Shown here: piece by piece, positions 19,044 through 27,741 of the stretch
Layout: the number at the start of each line of letters is the position of its first letter
Numbering within the stretch: position 1 is the first letter of the stretch
DNA from: Gordonia oryzae
GTDB lineage: Bacteria > Actinomycetota > Actinomycetes > Mycobacteriales > Mycobacteriaceae
Assembly (NCBI RefSeq): GCF_003797185.1
Contig: NZ_RKMH01000009.1
Span: 62,001 to 126,000, forward strand
DNA length: 64,000 bases
Direction: 5' to 3'
Made by a program: the position numbers and the translations under genes
Notes under the pieces: model-generated
The model's database searches: none
What the model saw: only the letters and a program-made list of their open reading frames with translations
Told to the model about the DNA's origin: nothing

Positions 19044-20386
19044 CAGGCGCTCTCCGAAATCTCGGAGACCGGTTGCGACACTTGATGTGTGACGCCCAGC
19101 GTGGTGCGCAACGTCGTGATGTACCAGTTGATGAAGGCCTCGACCTGGACCTCCGACGGGCCGTACGGACCGGGACGGTATGCGGGGTCGGCGATACCCT
19201 GATGTGCGAGCGCGACGAGGTCGGCGTCTTGCTGGTTGGTGATCTCCCAGACGCCGGTCAGACGGTCGAGGTCGTAGTCGATGCCTTCGACGGCGTCGGC
19301 GTGGACGAGCCACGTGGTGCGCACGAGGGTTTGGTCGGGGGCGAGCGGGATGGCCGAGAACAGTACGGCGTGGTCGCCGGTGATGTGCAGCCACATGTTG
19401 GGTTGCAGGTGCATCGAGAGGCGGCCGAGTCGGCGATCGGGAAGGTCGTCGGCGAGTGGACGGGTGCACGCGACGGTACCGTCAAGGGTGAAAGATTCGC
19501 CGGCAAGATCCATCGGCTCACGCTCGATGTGGAATCCGGTTATGCGCGTGTCGAGTTGAACGATCCGATCAGACGGTAGTCCGCGTCGCCGCCACAGATC
19601 GGTCATCTCGTCGGTGGCCTGACGATATCGGGTGGTGGCGGGACGGAGCCGCTCGGGGATGGCGTCGGCGTCGGCGAAGCCCCAGATCGGGAAGAACACG
19701 TTGAGCAGTTCCGGATGGCCGCCGCAGTGATAGCACTCGCGGTTGTTCTCCATCGTGAGTTTCCAGTTGCCGTTCTCGATGAGATCGGTCTGTTTGGCGA
19801 CCTTGGCGTTCGCGAGACCGTGGGGTTCGAGATAGGGCGTGACGATCGTGGCGACCTCGTCGATATCGGCGGGCGGCTCGTCGGCGAGGCAGATGAAGAT
19901 CAGCCCGGCGATCGAGCGGAGCGCGACCGGCCGCAGGGAAAAGCACTTCTTGTCGAAGCCGGGCGCCTGCGCGTCGGCGAACATCAGCCGGCCGTCCATG
20001 CCGTAGGTCCAGGAGTGGTAGGCGCAGACGATGGTGCCGGTGCTGCCGTGGTCGTCGGTGAGCAGGCGAGCGCCGCGGTGCCGGCAGACGTTGTGGTGGG
20101 CGCGGACGACCTGCTCGTCATCGCGGGCGATGATGACCGAACTGCGGCCGAGATTCACAGTGAGGTAGTCGCCGGGCTCGGCGATCTCGGCTTCGGTGGC
20201 GACGAAGATCCACCGCTTGGCGAAGATCTCGTCGAGGTCGCGGTCGAACCATTCGCGGTCGACGTAGAACGGGGCGGGAAGACTCTCGCCGACGACGCGC
20301 TCGCCGAGGAGCGCCCGGGCATCGGGGGCGAGTCGGTCGGATTCGGCTCCCGCCTCGGCGGCGCCCGCGACGACGTGTGCGGTCAT
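19043..20386 (-). CDS. gbcA: Glycine betaine monooxygenase, Rieske oxygenase component
   Basis: A 447-residue Rieske non-heme iron oxygenase. The 2Fe-2S ligands are C101, H103, C121 and H124; the mononuclear iron site is in NNRECYHCGGHPELL (H219, H223). The ATG at 20386 gives the family's usual N terminus. With GbcB it demethylates glycine betaine to dimethylglycine and formaldehyde. It is the first gene of a ten-gene minus-strand run ending at iclR (8730). The shared 41-bp element is 114 bp upstream. A carnitine or stachydrine oxygenase is the main alternative, made unlikely by the dimethylglycine and sarcosine oxidases in the same operon. Confidence 0.9.
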   Translation of the reverse strand: MTAHVVAGAAEAGAESDRLAPDARALLGERVVGESLPAPFYVDREWFDRDLDEIFAKRWIFVATEAEIAEPGDYLTVNLGRSSVIIARDDEQVVRAHHNVCRHRGARLLTDDHGSTGTIVCAYHSWTYGMDGRLMFADAQAPGFDKKCFSLRPVALRSIAGLIFICLADEPPADIDEVATIVTPYLEPHGLANAKVAKQTDLIENGNWKLTMENNRECYHCGGHPELLNVFFPIWGFADADAIPERLRPATTRYRQATDEMTDLWRRRGLPSDRIVQLDTRITGFHIEREPMDLAGESFTLDGTVACTRPLADDLPDRRLGRLSMHLQPNMWLHITGDHAVLFSAIPLAPDQTLVRTTWLVHADAVEGIDYDLDRLTGVWEITNQQDADLVALAHQGIADPAYRPGPYGPSEVQVEAFINWYITTLRTTLGVTHQVSQPVSEISESA

Positions 20387-20499
20387 GGGAGATGAATGCC
20401 TCTCTTGGCCAGTGATTTTCACAGGGGTATCGATATGTGGATAGACTCCGGGTGGGCGGGCTCCGCGAACCACCCCGGCTTTAGCAGCGCCGTCTTTAG

Positions 20500-20540
20500 T
20501 TGCACTATGCGCAACACTGCGCACTCAATGCAACAAGTGT
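20500..20540 (-). promoter_or_regulatory. 41-bp element upstream of gbcA, shared with betB
   Basis: Matches the element at 31061-31101 at 33 of 41 positions in the same orientation relative to the minus-strand gene. Conserved blocks are TGCGCAAC, CTGCGCA and TGCAACAAGTGT. TGCGCA occurs twice 11 bp apart, one helical turn, suggesting side-by-side binding of a regulator. It lies in the 285-bp gap between gbcA and the divergent sulP gene. Confidence 0.7.
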
Positions 20541-20671
20541 GCGGTCTATGGCAGACGATGTCAACCGCATCGGAGACGGCATTCTCCGCAGCCGTCCGAC
20601 TTGTCGGATCGTGCGATGTTGCGCCGGGTGTATGCCGCCGATTTCGGTGCGCAAACCACTAGCCTGGCGGG

Positions 20672-22438
20672 ATGAGGCGGGGAACGCTGACGTGGCTGAT
20701 ACCGCCGGCATTGGCGGGCTATAAGCGCTCGTGGCTGCGGGCCGATCTGGTCGCGGGATGCACCCTCGCGGCCGTGGCGATCCCTGAGTCGATGGGCTAC
20801 AGCGCCATCGCGCGTGTGCCGATGGTTGCCGGGCTGTACACGATCATCCTGCCGACGATCGTGTTCGCGCTGATCGGGTCGTCTCGACTGATGGTCGTCG
20901 GCGCGGACTCGGCAACCGCGGCGCTGCTGGCATCGGGCATCGCCGGGCTCGGTATCGCGGGGCTCGTGCCGGACTCGCAGGCGTGGCTACAGTGGGCATG
21001 CCTGATCGCGATCGTCACCGGTGGACTTCTCGCGGTGGCGCGCCTGCTCCGCTTGGGGTTCCTGGGCGACTTCCTGTCCACCTCGGTGCTCGTTGGATTC
21101 CTCGCCGGCACCGGGGTCACCGTCATCACCGGCCAGGTCCCGGCAATGCTGGGTATGTCGAGCGCCGACGGATCGATCTGGTCACGGTGGTGGAGGATCC
21201 TTAGCCACCTCGGCGACATCAACTGGGGAGCGGTCGGCTTTGCCGTGGTGACCCTGGTCGCGCTGCTGGCGGGCGGGCGCCTGATGCCCCGATTCCCGGC
21301 GGCGGTCGTGGTGGTCATCGCGTCGATCGTCGCCGTGGCAGCCTTCGGATGGTCCGAGCGCGTTCCGGTGATCGGCTCGGTCCACGGTGGCCTGCCGTCC
21401 TTCGGGTGGCCGGGCGGAATAGGTCCAGGCGGCATGGGACTGGGGGACATCGCCAAGTCTGCCGCCATCGCATTCGGTTGCGCGCTGGTGATCCTCGCCC
21501 AAAGTGCGGCGACCGCGCGGAGTTTCGCGCAGCGGCACGGGCAGAACGCCGACATCAATCGTGACGCCCTGGGTCTGTCGGGGGCCAATCTGGTGGCGGG
21601 CTTCTCCGGCACTTTTGTGGTCAACGGCAGTCCCACCAAGACGCAACTCCTCGACGATCAACGCGGCCGCACCCAGCTCGCGAATCTGACGATGGCGCTG
21701 ATCGCGCTGCTGGTGGTGGTGTTCGCCGCCGGTGCGCTCGCGCGACTGCCACACGCGGTGCTGGCGGCGATCGTATTCTTGATCGCGCTGCGTCTCATCG
21801 ACGTCGGTGGGTTCGTGCGGATCTGGCGGGTCCGGCGGGTCGAGTTCGGTATCGCGGTGCTCACCGCGGTCATCGTCGTTGTGTTCGGCGTTCAGGTCGG
21901 CATCGTCGCGTCGATGGTGGTCTCGCTGCTCGATTTGGTGCGACGCCAATACCGGCCAGAACGTTTCGTGCTGGGAGTCAGTGGTGGCGGCCGACCGCGA
22001 TACCAGTCGGCAACGCCGGGAAGTCAGTCGCTACCGGGTCTGATCGTGTTCCGGTACGACGCGGAGCTGTTCTACGCCAACGCCGGTCGGTTCTCCGACG
22101 ACGTCCTGCACCTGGTCAAGCAGGCTCCCGACCCGGTGCGGTGGTTGGTGCTCGACGCGTCGGCAATGACCGACGTCGACTATTCGGCGTCGACGGTACT
22201 CACCGACCTGATCGGCTACATCCATTCCTGCGGCGCACATTTCGTTCTCGCCGGCGTCGATCCGGAGCTGCAGCAGACTCTACGCACCGACGGGATACTC
22301 GCCGAGTTGACTCCCGACCACATCTTCGCCTCACTCGAGGATGCGCTGCGCGCCTACCTGCAGGCGCATCCGGACTCCGCGCCGCCCGATTACGATCCGT
22401 CCGGACTCGACCTCCCGCCGGAAACCCAGGGGCACTGA
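20672..22438 (+). CDS. SulP-family anion transporter with STAS domain
   Basis: A 588-residue inner-membrane protein with about ten to twelve hydrophobic segments in residues 20-430, including the family's AGCTLAAVAIPESMGYSAIA start, and a C-terminal STAS domain (residues ~445-560; VRWLVLDASAMTDVDYSA). SulP/SLC26 carriers move sulfate, bicarbonate or dicarboxylates; the substrate cannot be told here. It is divergent from gbcA and joined to ligB by a one-base overlap (TGATG). No tie to choline metabolism is evident. Confidence 0.9.
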   Translation: MRRGTLTWLIPPALAGYKRSWLRADLVAGCTLAAVAIPESMGYSAIARVPMVAGLYTIILPTIVFALIGSSRLMVVGADSATAALLASGIAGLGIAGLVPDSQAWLQWACLIAIVTGGLLAVARLLRLGFLGDFLSTSVLVGFLAGTGVTVITGQVPAMLGMSSADGSIWSRWWRILSHLGDINWGAVGFAVVTLVALLAGGRLMPRFPAAVVVVIASIVAVAAFGWSERVPVIGSVHGGLPSFGWPGGIGPGGMGLGDIAKSAAIAFGCALVILAQSAATARSFAQRHGQNADINRDALGLSGANLVAGFSGTFVVNGSPTKTQLLDDQRGRTQLANLTMALIALLVVVFAAGALARLPHAVLAAIVFLIALRLIDVGGFVRIWRVRRVEFGIAVLTAVIVVVFGVQVGIVASMVVSLLDLVRRQYRPERFVLGVSGGGRPRYQSATPGSQSLPGLIVFRYDAELFYANAGRFSDDVLHLVKQAPDPVRWLVLDASAMTDVDYSASTVLTDLIGYIHSCGAHFVLAGVDPELQQTLRTDGILAELTPDHIFASLEDALRAYLQAHPDSAPPDYDPSGLDLPPETQGH

Positions 22439-23970
22439 TGCGATTCTCGGCGGTGGTGCGGGCGTCCACAGAGATTGCGGCGACGCGCTCACGCATCGCG
22501 AAAACCACGGTGCTCCGCGAACTTCTCGCTACCGCCGCCGACGAGGTGGGCCTCGTGGTGGCGTGGTTGTCGGGCGAAGTACCGCAGGGCCGCCTCGGAA
22601 TCGGCTGGCGCACCGTGCGAGTAATCGATGTAGCGCCCATTCGCGACGAGGAGTCGCAGCTGACGGTGGTAGAGGTCGACGGCACCTTCACCCGGTTGGC
22701 GACGACGTCGGGGCCCGGGTCGGTGGCTGCCCGAGTGGAGTTGCTGGGCGAACTCTTCGGCCGCGCCACGGCCGACGAACAGAACTTCTTGCTCCGGTTG
22801 CTCACCGGCGAACTGCGCCAGGGCGCGCTCGCCGGTGTGATGGTGGAGGCGATCATCGCGGTGTCCGAGCAACCTGCATCACTGGTCCGTCGAGCGCACA
22901 TGCTCACCGGATCACTGTCGGACACCGCGATATCGGCGATCGGCGGTGGCCGCGCCGTCTTGGAGGGCATCGGCCTCCAGGTGGGGCGGGCGGTGTCGCC
23001 GATGCTGGCGACACCCGCTGAGGATCTCGATTCGGCGCTGGCCAGTCTCGGACCGGATCTCGTCGTCGATCACAAACTCGACGGTGCCCGCATCCAGGTG
23101 CATCGCGACGGTGATGAGGTGGCTGTGTTCACCCGCACCCTCAATGACGTGACGGCACGGGTTGCGGATCTCGTTGCGGCAGTGCGGGAGCTGCCGTTGC
23201 GGTCGGTGATCCTCGACGGTGAGACCCTGACCCTGTTCGACGACGGCCGGCCTCGGCCGTTCCAGGAGACGATGAGTCGGTTCGGGTCGATGGCAGAGAA
23301 GGACCCGGTGCTGGGCAGCGGTCCGCGGTTGTTGCGGCCCTTCTTCTTCGATTGTCTCCATCTCGACGGCGAGGATCTGATCGATCGGCCCCTCGTCGAG
23401 CGGCTCGACGCGCTGGATTCGTTTGCGCCGCATCTGCGGATCGCATCGGTACGCACTCCGACACCCGAGCAGGCCCGACAGACCCTCGAGGCCGCACTGG
23501 CCGGCGGTCACGAGGGTGTCATGGTGAAGTCGTTGTCGGGTCCGTACGCTGCCGGTCGACGAGGTAGGGCGTGGCAGAAGGTGAAGCCCGTACACACCCT
23601 CGACCTCGTCGTCCTCGGCGCCGACTGGGGGTCGGGGCGCAGGACCGGATACCTCTCGAATATCTATCTGGGAGCACGTGATCCCGATGGTGGACCCCCG
23701 GTGATGGTCGGTAAGACCTTCAAGGGGCTCAACGACAAACAGCTCCAGTGGCAAACCGCGGAGTTCCCGAAACACGAGGACCACCGCGATTCGTGGACGG
23801 TCTACCTACGTCCAGAGATCGTCGTCGAGATCGAACTCGATGGTGTACAGCGCAGTTCACGGTACCCGGGTGGAGTGGCTCTGCGTTTCGCCCGCGTGCT
23901 GCGCTACCGCCCCGACAAGTCCGCGGACCTCGCCGACACCATCGATGCGGTGCGCGGCCTTCTGCGGTGA
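22438..23970 (+). CDS. ligB: ATP-dependent DNA ligase
   Basis: A 510-residue ligase from the ATG at 22438, which overlaps the sulP stop. The frame stays open upstream, but this start gives the length of mycobacterial LigB (~507). The adenylation lysine is K213 in DHKLDGAR; further nucleotidyltransferase motifs include ILDGETL, GHEGVMVKS and WQKVKP, followed by an OB fold. The N-terminal ~190 residues form the DNA-binding domain. Actinobacteria keep it beside the essential NAD-dependent LigA, so it is probably an accessory repair ligase. The 292 bp to the next gene hold nothing recognisable. Confidence 0.93.
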   Translation: MRFSAVVRASTEIAATRSRIAKTTVLRELLATAADEVGLVVAWLSGEVPQGRLGIGWRTVRVIDVAPIRDEESQLTVVEVDGTFTRLATTSGPGSVAARVELLGELFGRATADEQNFLLRLLTGELRQGALAGVMVEAIIAVSEQPASLVRRAHMLTGSLSDTAISAIGGGRAVLEGIGLQVGRAVSPMLATPAEDLDSALASLGPDLVVDHKLDGARIQVHRDGDEVAVFTRTLNDVTARVADLVAAVRELPLRSVILDGETLTLFDDGRPRPFQETMSRFGSMAEKDPVLGSGPRLLRPFFFDCLHLDGEDLIDRPLVERLDALDSFAPHLRIASVRTPTPEQARQTLEAALAGGHEGVMVKSLSGPYAAGRRGRAWQKVKPVHTLDLVVLGADWGSGRRTGYLSNIYLGARDPDGGPPVMVGKTFKGLNDKQLQWQTAEFPKHEDHRDSWTVYLRPEIVVEIELDGVQRSSRYPGGVALRFARVLRYRPDKSADLADTIDAVRGLLR

Positions 23971-24262
23971 GAGTGTCCATTGCGGCCGGCAACCCACCAG
24001 GAGTCTCCGCCGCGCACTCGTCACCCCGCTGCCGTGGGGTCGGTGACCCCTCATCCATCCGCTTCACCGGTGAGCGTGGTGGCGTGGCTGCGTGCCTTCG
24101 GTGGCATGAAACAAGTCCTGCTGCTGCCGAACCTGGTCGATCACCGGGTCGCTCGTCTGGGCTGGAGGCTTGCCACACGCGACTCGCACCGCGACCATCG
24201 GGGGAAAGAATATCGCCCATCGGGTGAGGGAAGTTCTCGGCTGTCGGAGCGGGAGTCGCAAG

Positions 24263-26107
24263 TCAATTGAGGGGAACCGTAATTCGGGTGCGGACGCGGC
24301 GTTGGATGTCGCTGACCTCGCCAACGCCTTCGCTGAGCATGCTGCGTTCCAAGGGGGAGAGGTCGCTGAGGACGATGACGTCGCCGGGGGTGTGGCCGGC
24401 GCGGAGTTGGGTGATCTGGTGACGAAGCCGCAGGCGTTGGGTCATCGAGAAAACCTCATGTAGCAGTGAGGCTTCGGCGGAGGTGAGTGCGCCGACGTCG
24501 ACGGCGCTGTGCAGGCGCGCAGGAGTGGGAGCCGAGGTGATCCCCGCAGTGAGGCCGGCCCACCGTGCGAGATTCACGATGGGGTCGATGACGTGCGCCT
24601 TGAGGTCAACGGTCCCGCCGCGGCGGGACAGGATGTCACGCAGGCTCCGTACGCGCGGCCGCAGTGACAGCGCGTTGAGTAGTTGCAGGCGTAGGGCTTC
24701 GGGATGGTCGGCGGGCATCGACGAGAACGCCAAGGGGGCGGTGTGCAGGCTCTCGGGGCCACGAATGACGCGGCCGTCGATGAGCAGCGATGACATGATG
24801 AGTCCATTGTCGGCGAGTGGTGCCGACAACCATCGTCGGGCCGCGAGCAACCAGTCGTCGCAATAGCGGGAGAAGCTCGGCGAGAAGGCCACGGCACCAT
24901 TGGTGTCAGCGGGCAGACCGCAGTCGTCGAGGATCGCGTGGGTACGCCGCGCCATCGCGCGGAACTCGCTTGCCGAACGGTCGCCGTCGTCGATCCAGCT
25001 GAGAGCCGAGTCGACGTCGGAGGACGGCATCGCCTCCCGGCGCGCCACGCTACCCAGGGTGATCCAGGCGAAGCCCGACAGGTCCGGGTGGTCGTCGAGG
25101 GCGAGCTCGACGGCACGGCGGGCGGTGGTGTCGATGATCAACGACAGCACACCGCAGGTGGATTCCGCATCGAGACCCGCGCTGACGAGGTCGTCTGCCA
25201 GACGCGGTATGGCCTGGGTTGCCGATGCGAGTGCATCGACGTCGGTGGCATGAGCGATCTGTCGTTGCAGTGAGCCGCCACGGCTCGCGGCCACCAGCAG
25301 ATCGGTCTCCTCCAGCACCCCGATGGCGCGGCCACGCGGAGAACATACCGGCATGTGACGAACGCCGGCCTCCAACATCTCCAGCCAGGTGGTGATCGCG
25401 TAGCGTCCGGCGTCGACGGAGCGGGCCGGTGCGGTCATCACCTCGGCGACCGGCACATCCGGTGACCGTCCGCCACCGACCACGCGGTGGGTGACGTCGC
25501 TTTCGGTGACGATTCCCAGTGTGCCGTCGGGTAACTCGATGAGCACACATGATTGCCCGGCCGCACCCATCGCGCGCACCGCCTCGGCTACGGGCGTGTG
25601 GGGAGCGACGAACACCGGAGAGTCACGGATCAACGACGATACCCGTGTCGTCGAAGACCAGCCCGCGGTGGGAGCGGGCCGGGCCGAGATCGACTGCCAG
25701 GCCGACTCGGCGAGGAAGGTCAATCCCGACCTTCTGCCGAGCACGGCCCGCACCTCGTTGGCGGGTAACGCGATCGCCGACGCCGGCTCGGCAGCCCGCG
25801 CGACGAACCGCGCCTCACCGCCGATGATGAGCGGGATGTAGCCGAACAGTGCTCCAGGGCCCAGAGATTCGAACACCTCCGGGGGATCGAGTTCTGCTCC
25901 CGGAGCCGTCAGCTCGACCCGTCCGGTGCGCACCATGAACACCGCATCCGCGGAGCCGTGACCGTATTCGGCGATGACCTCCCCGGTGCGGAACCGACGA
26001 ATGCTCGCGCCCGCGGCGATCCGGGCCAGCTCTGCGTCGTCCAGTTCCTGAAAAGGTGAATGGGCTCCCAGGAATTCGATGGTGTCGCAGTCCTCGGCCC
26101 CGGCCAT
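24263..26107 (-). CDS. Cyclic-nucleotide-binding/CBS/DUF294 nucleotidyltransferase-like protein
   Basis: A 614-residue signalling protein. Domains in order: a cNMP-binding fold (residues ~15-130, FQELDDAELARIAAG), a pair of CBS domains (~165-290, CVLIELPDGTLGIVTESDVTHRVV), a DUF294 nucleotidyltransferase module with GSVARREAMPSSDVDSAL, and the DUF294 C-terminal helical domain. The family resembles the uridylyltransferase GlnD fold and may modify or sense a nucleotide signal. A GTG lies directly before the ATG at 26107. It is 4 bp after betA, so co-transcribed with choline oxidation genes, an unusual placement for a second-messenger-like protein. Confidence 0.85.
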   Translation of the reverse strand: MAGAEDCDTIEFLGAHSPFQELDDAELARIAAGASIRRFRTGEVIAEYGHGSADAVFMVRTGRVELTAPGAELDPPEVFESLGPGALFGYIPLIIGGEARFVARAAEPASAIALPANEVRAVLGRRSGLTFLAESAWQSISARPAPTAGWSSTTRVSSLIRDSPVFVAPHTPVAEAVRAMGAAGQSCVLIELPDGTLGIVTESDVTHRVVGGGRSPDVPVAEVMTAPARSVDAGRYAITTWLEMLEAGVRHMPVCSPRGRAIGVLEETDLLVAASRGGSLQRQIAHATDVDALASATQAIPRLADDLVSAGLDAESTCGVLSLIIDTTARRAVELALDDHPDLSGFAWITLGSVARREAMPSSDVDSALSWIDDGDRSASEFRAMARRTHAILDDCGLPADTNGAVAFSPSFSRYCDDWLLAARRWLSAPLADNGLIMSSLLIDGRVIRGPESLHTAPLAFSSMPADHPEALRLQLLNALSLRPRVRSLRDILSRRGGTVDLKAHVIDPIVNLARWAGLTAGITSAPTPARLHSAVDVGALTSAEASLLHEVFSMTQRLRLRHQITQLRAGHTPGDVIVLSDLSPLERSMLSEGVGEVSDIQRRVRTRITVPLN

Positions 26108-26111
26108 CACT

Positions 26112-27677
26112 TCAGGTACCGGACCGGATCAGGTCGGCGCACTTCTCGGCCATCGTCATCACCGTGATGTTGGGGTTGACGACCGGCAGGTTGGGCATCG
26201 CCGATGCATCCACGACCCGTAAACCACTGACACCCTTAACCTTCAGAGTGGGATCGAGCACCGCCATCGGGTCGTCGACGGCACCCATTCGCGCGGTGGC
26301 GGCCGGGTGGTAGACGGTGTTGTGGGTCTTGTGGAAGTAGTCGATGATCTCATCGTCGGAGGTGACGTCGGGGCCCGGGGCGAGCTCGCGGGCCACCCAT
26401 TCCCGCAGTGGTGACTGCTCGGCGATGCGGCGGGCGAGCTTGATACCTGCGAGCATGACGCGTTCGTCGTGGCCCTCGGGATCGGTGAAGTACCGCGGGT
26501 CGACCTTGGGCCGGTCCCGGAAATCCCGTGACCGCAGACGAACGGTTCCGCGTGATCGTCCCTGGGTGACATTGGGAGTGAGGCAGAATCCGTTCTCGGT
26601 GGTCGGATAGCCCCAGCGCAAGGTGTTCATGTCGAAGGGCACACTACCGTAGTGCATCATCAGATCCGAATGGTCCAGCCCCTCCTGAGTGGTGGTGAAC
26701 AATCCGATCTCCCACCACTGGGTGGAGTCGGTGACCATCGGGCGAGAGGCTTCCCAGAACACGAGTCCCTCGACGTGATCGTCGAGGTTATCGCCGACTC
26801 CGGGCGAGTCGACGCGAACCGTCACCCCCATCTCGCGCAGATGCTCCGCAGGGCCGATTCCACTGAGCATCAACAGTTTCGGGGTATCAATGGCCCCGGC
26901 GGTGACGATCACCTCACGATTGGCGGTCACCTCGTCGTATCCGGTGAGGTCGGGGCGTTGGAATCGCACACCGGTGGCGCGCAGCGAGTCGTCGATCAGG
27001 ATCTCGCTGATCCAGCTGTCGGTGAGGACGGTGAGGTTGGGGCGGGTGCCGAGAATCGGATGCAGGTAGGCATGTGAGGTCGACATCCGCTCGCCGGCCT
27101 CGCTGGCGTTGATCTGAAACCATCCGGCACCGTTCAGATGCCACTGGTCGCGATTGAACTGCACGGTCGGCAGTCCGACTTTCGCGGCTGCGTCGAGGAC
27201 AGCTTGGCCGCACGGATCGACCGCTGGAACGTCGCGCAACCGGACCGGTCCGTCGTGGCCGTGCGGATAACCCTGGTAATCGCCGTCAGCGATGTTGTTC
27301 TCTAGGCGGGACACGTAGGGCAGCACGCCGTCGGGACCCCAGCCGGTCGCGCCGGCCGCCTCCCAGTTCCGCAGTTCCTGGGCCAAGGGCCAGAACGCGA
27401 TACACGAGTTGTGTGAGGAGCAGCCGCCGAGCACCTTGGCGCGGGAGTGCCGCATGAAGCTGTTTCCCCGCTCCTGTGGTTCGACCGGATAGTCCCAGTC
27501 GTATCCGGAGTCGAGTAGGTGCATCCACTCCTTGAGCACGAGGATGTTCGGATCGTCGACGTCGCTGGGCCCGGCCTCGATCAGGCAGACGGTGACGGTC
27601 GGATCCTCGGAAAGGCGTGCGGCAACCACACACCCGGCGGTCCCGCCACCGGCGATGACGTAGTCGTAGGAGGTCAT
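26112..27677 (-). CDS. betA: GMC-family choline dehydrogenase
   Basis: A 521-residue flavoprotein from the ATG at 27677 (MTSYDYVIAGGGTAGCVVAAR, the FAD motif at the N terminus). GMC hallmarks: the ARVLGG-like segment AKVLGGCSSHNS, the catalytic-His region VYHPAATARMG, and the C-terminal VVDASAMPNLPVVNPNITVMTMAEK. It would oxidise choline to betaine aldehyde and possibly on to betaine. Context supports choline: betB and a permease are in the same run and the betaine-demethylation run lies close by. Other alcohols remain possible for GMC enzymes in general. Confidence 0.85.
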   Translation of the reverse strand: MTSYDYVIAGGGTAGCVVAARLSEDPTVTVCLIEAGPSDVDDPNILVLKEWMHLLDSGYDWDYPVEPQERGNSFMRHSRAKVLGGCSSHNSCIAFWPLAQELRNWEAAGATGWGPDGVLPYVSRLENNIADGDYQGYPHGHDGPVRLRDVPAVDPCGQAVLDAAAKVGLPTVQFNRDQWHLNGAGWFQINASEAGERMSTSHAYLHPILGTRPNLTVLTDSWISEILIDDSLRATGVRFQRPDLTGYDEVTANREVIVTAGAIDTPKLLMLSGIGPAEHLREMGVTVRVDSPGVGDNLDDHVEGLVFWEASRPMVTDSTQWWEIGLFTTTQEGLDHSDLMMHYGSVPFDMNTLRWGYPTTENGFCLTPNVTQGRSRGTVRLRSRDFRDRPKVDPRYFTDPEGHDERVMLAGIKLARRIAEQSPLREWVARELAPGPDVTSDDEIIDYFHKTHNTVYHPAATARMGAVDDPMAVLDPTLKVKGVSGLRVVDASAMPNLPVVNPNITVMTMAEKCADLIRSGT

Positions 27678-27741
27678 GAGCGCGCTCAGATCCTTTCGGG
27701 GTTGATGTGACGAAGCGGGAAGCGACCAGCAGAATAGTTGG

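Noticed and set aside
23971-24262. Small reading frames between ligB and the CBS/DUF294 gene
   Set aside because: No motif or sensible composition; convergent gap without a recognisable feature.
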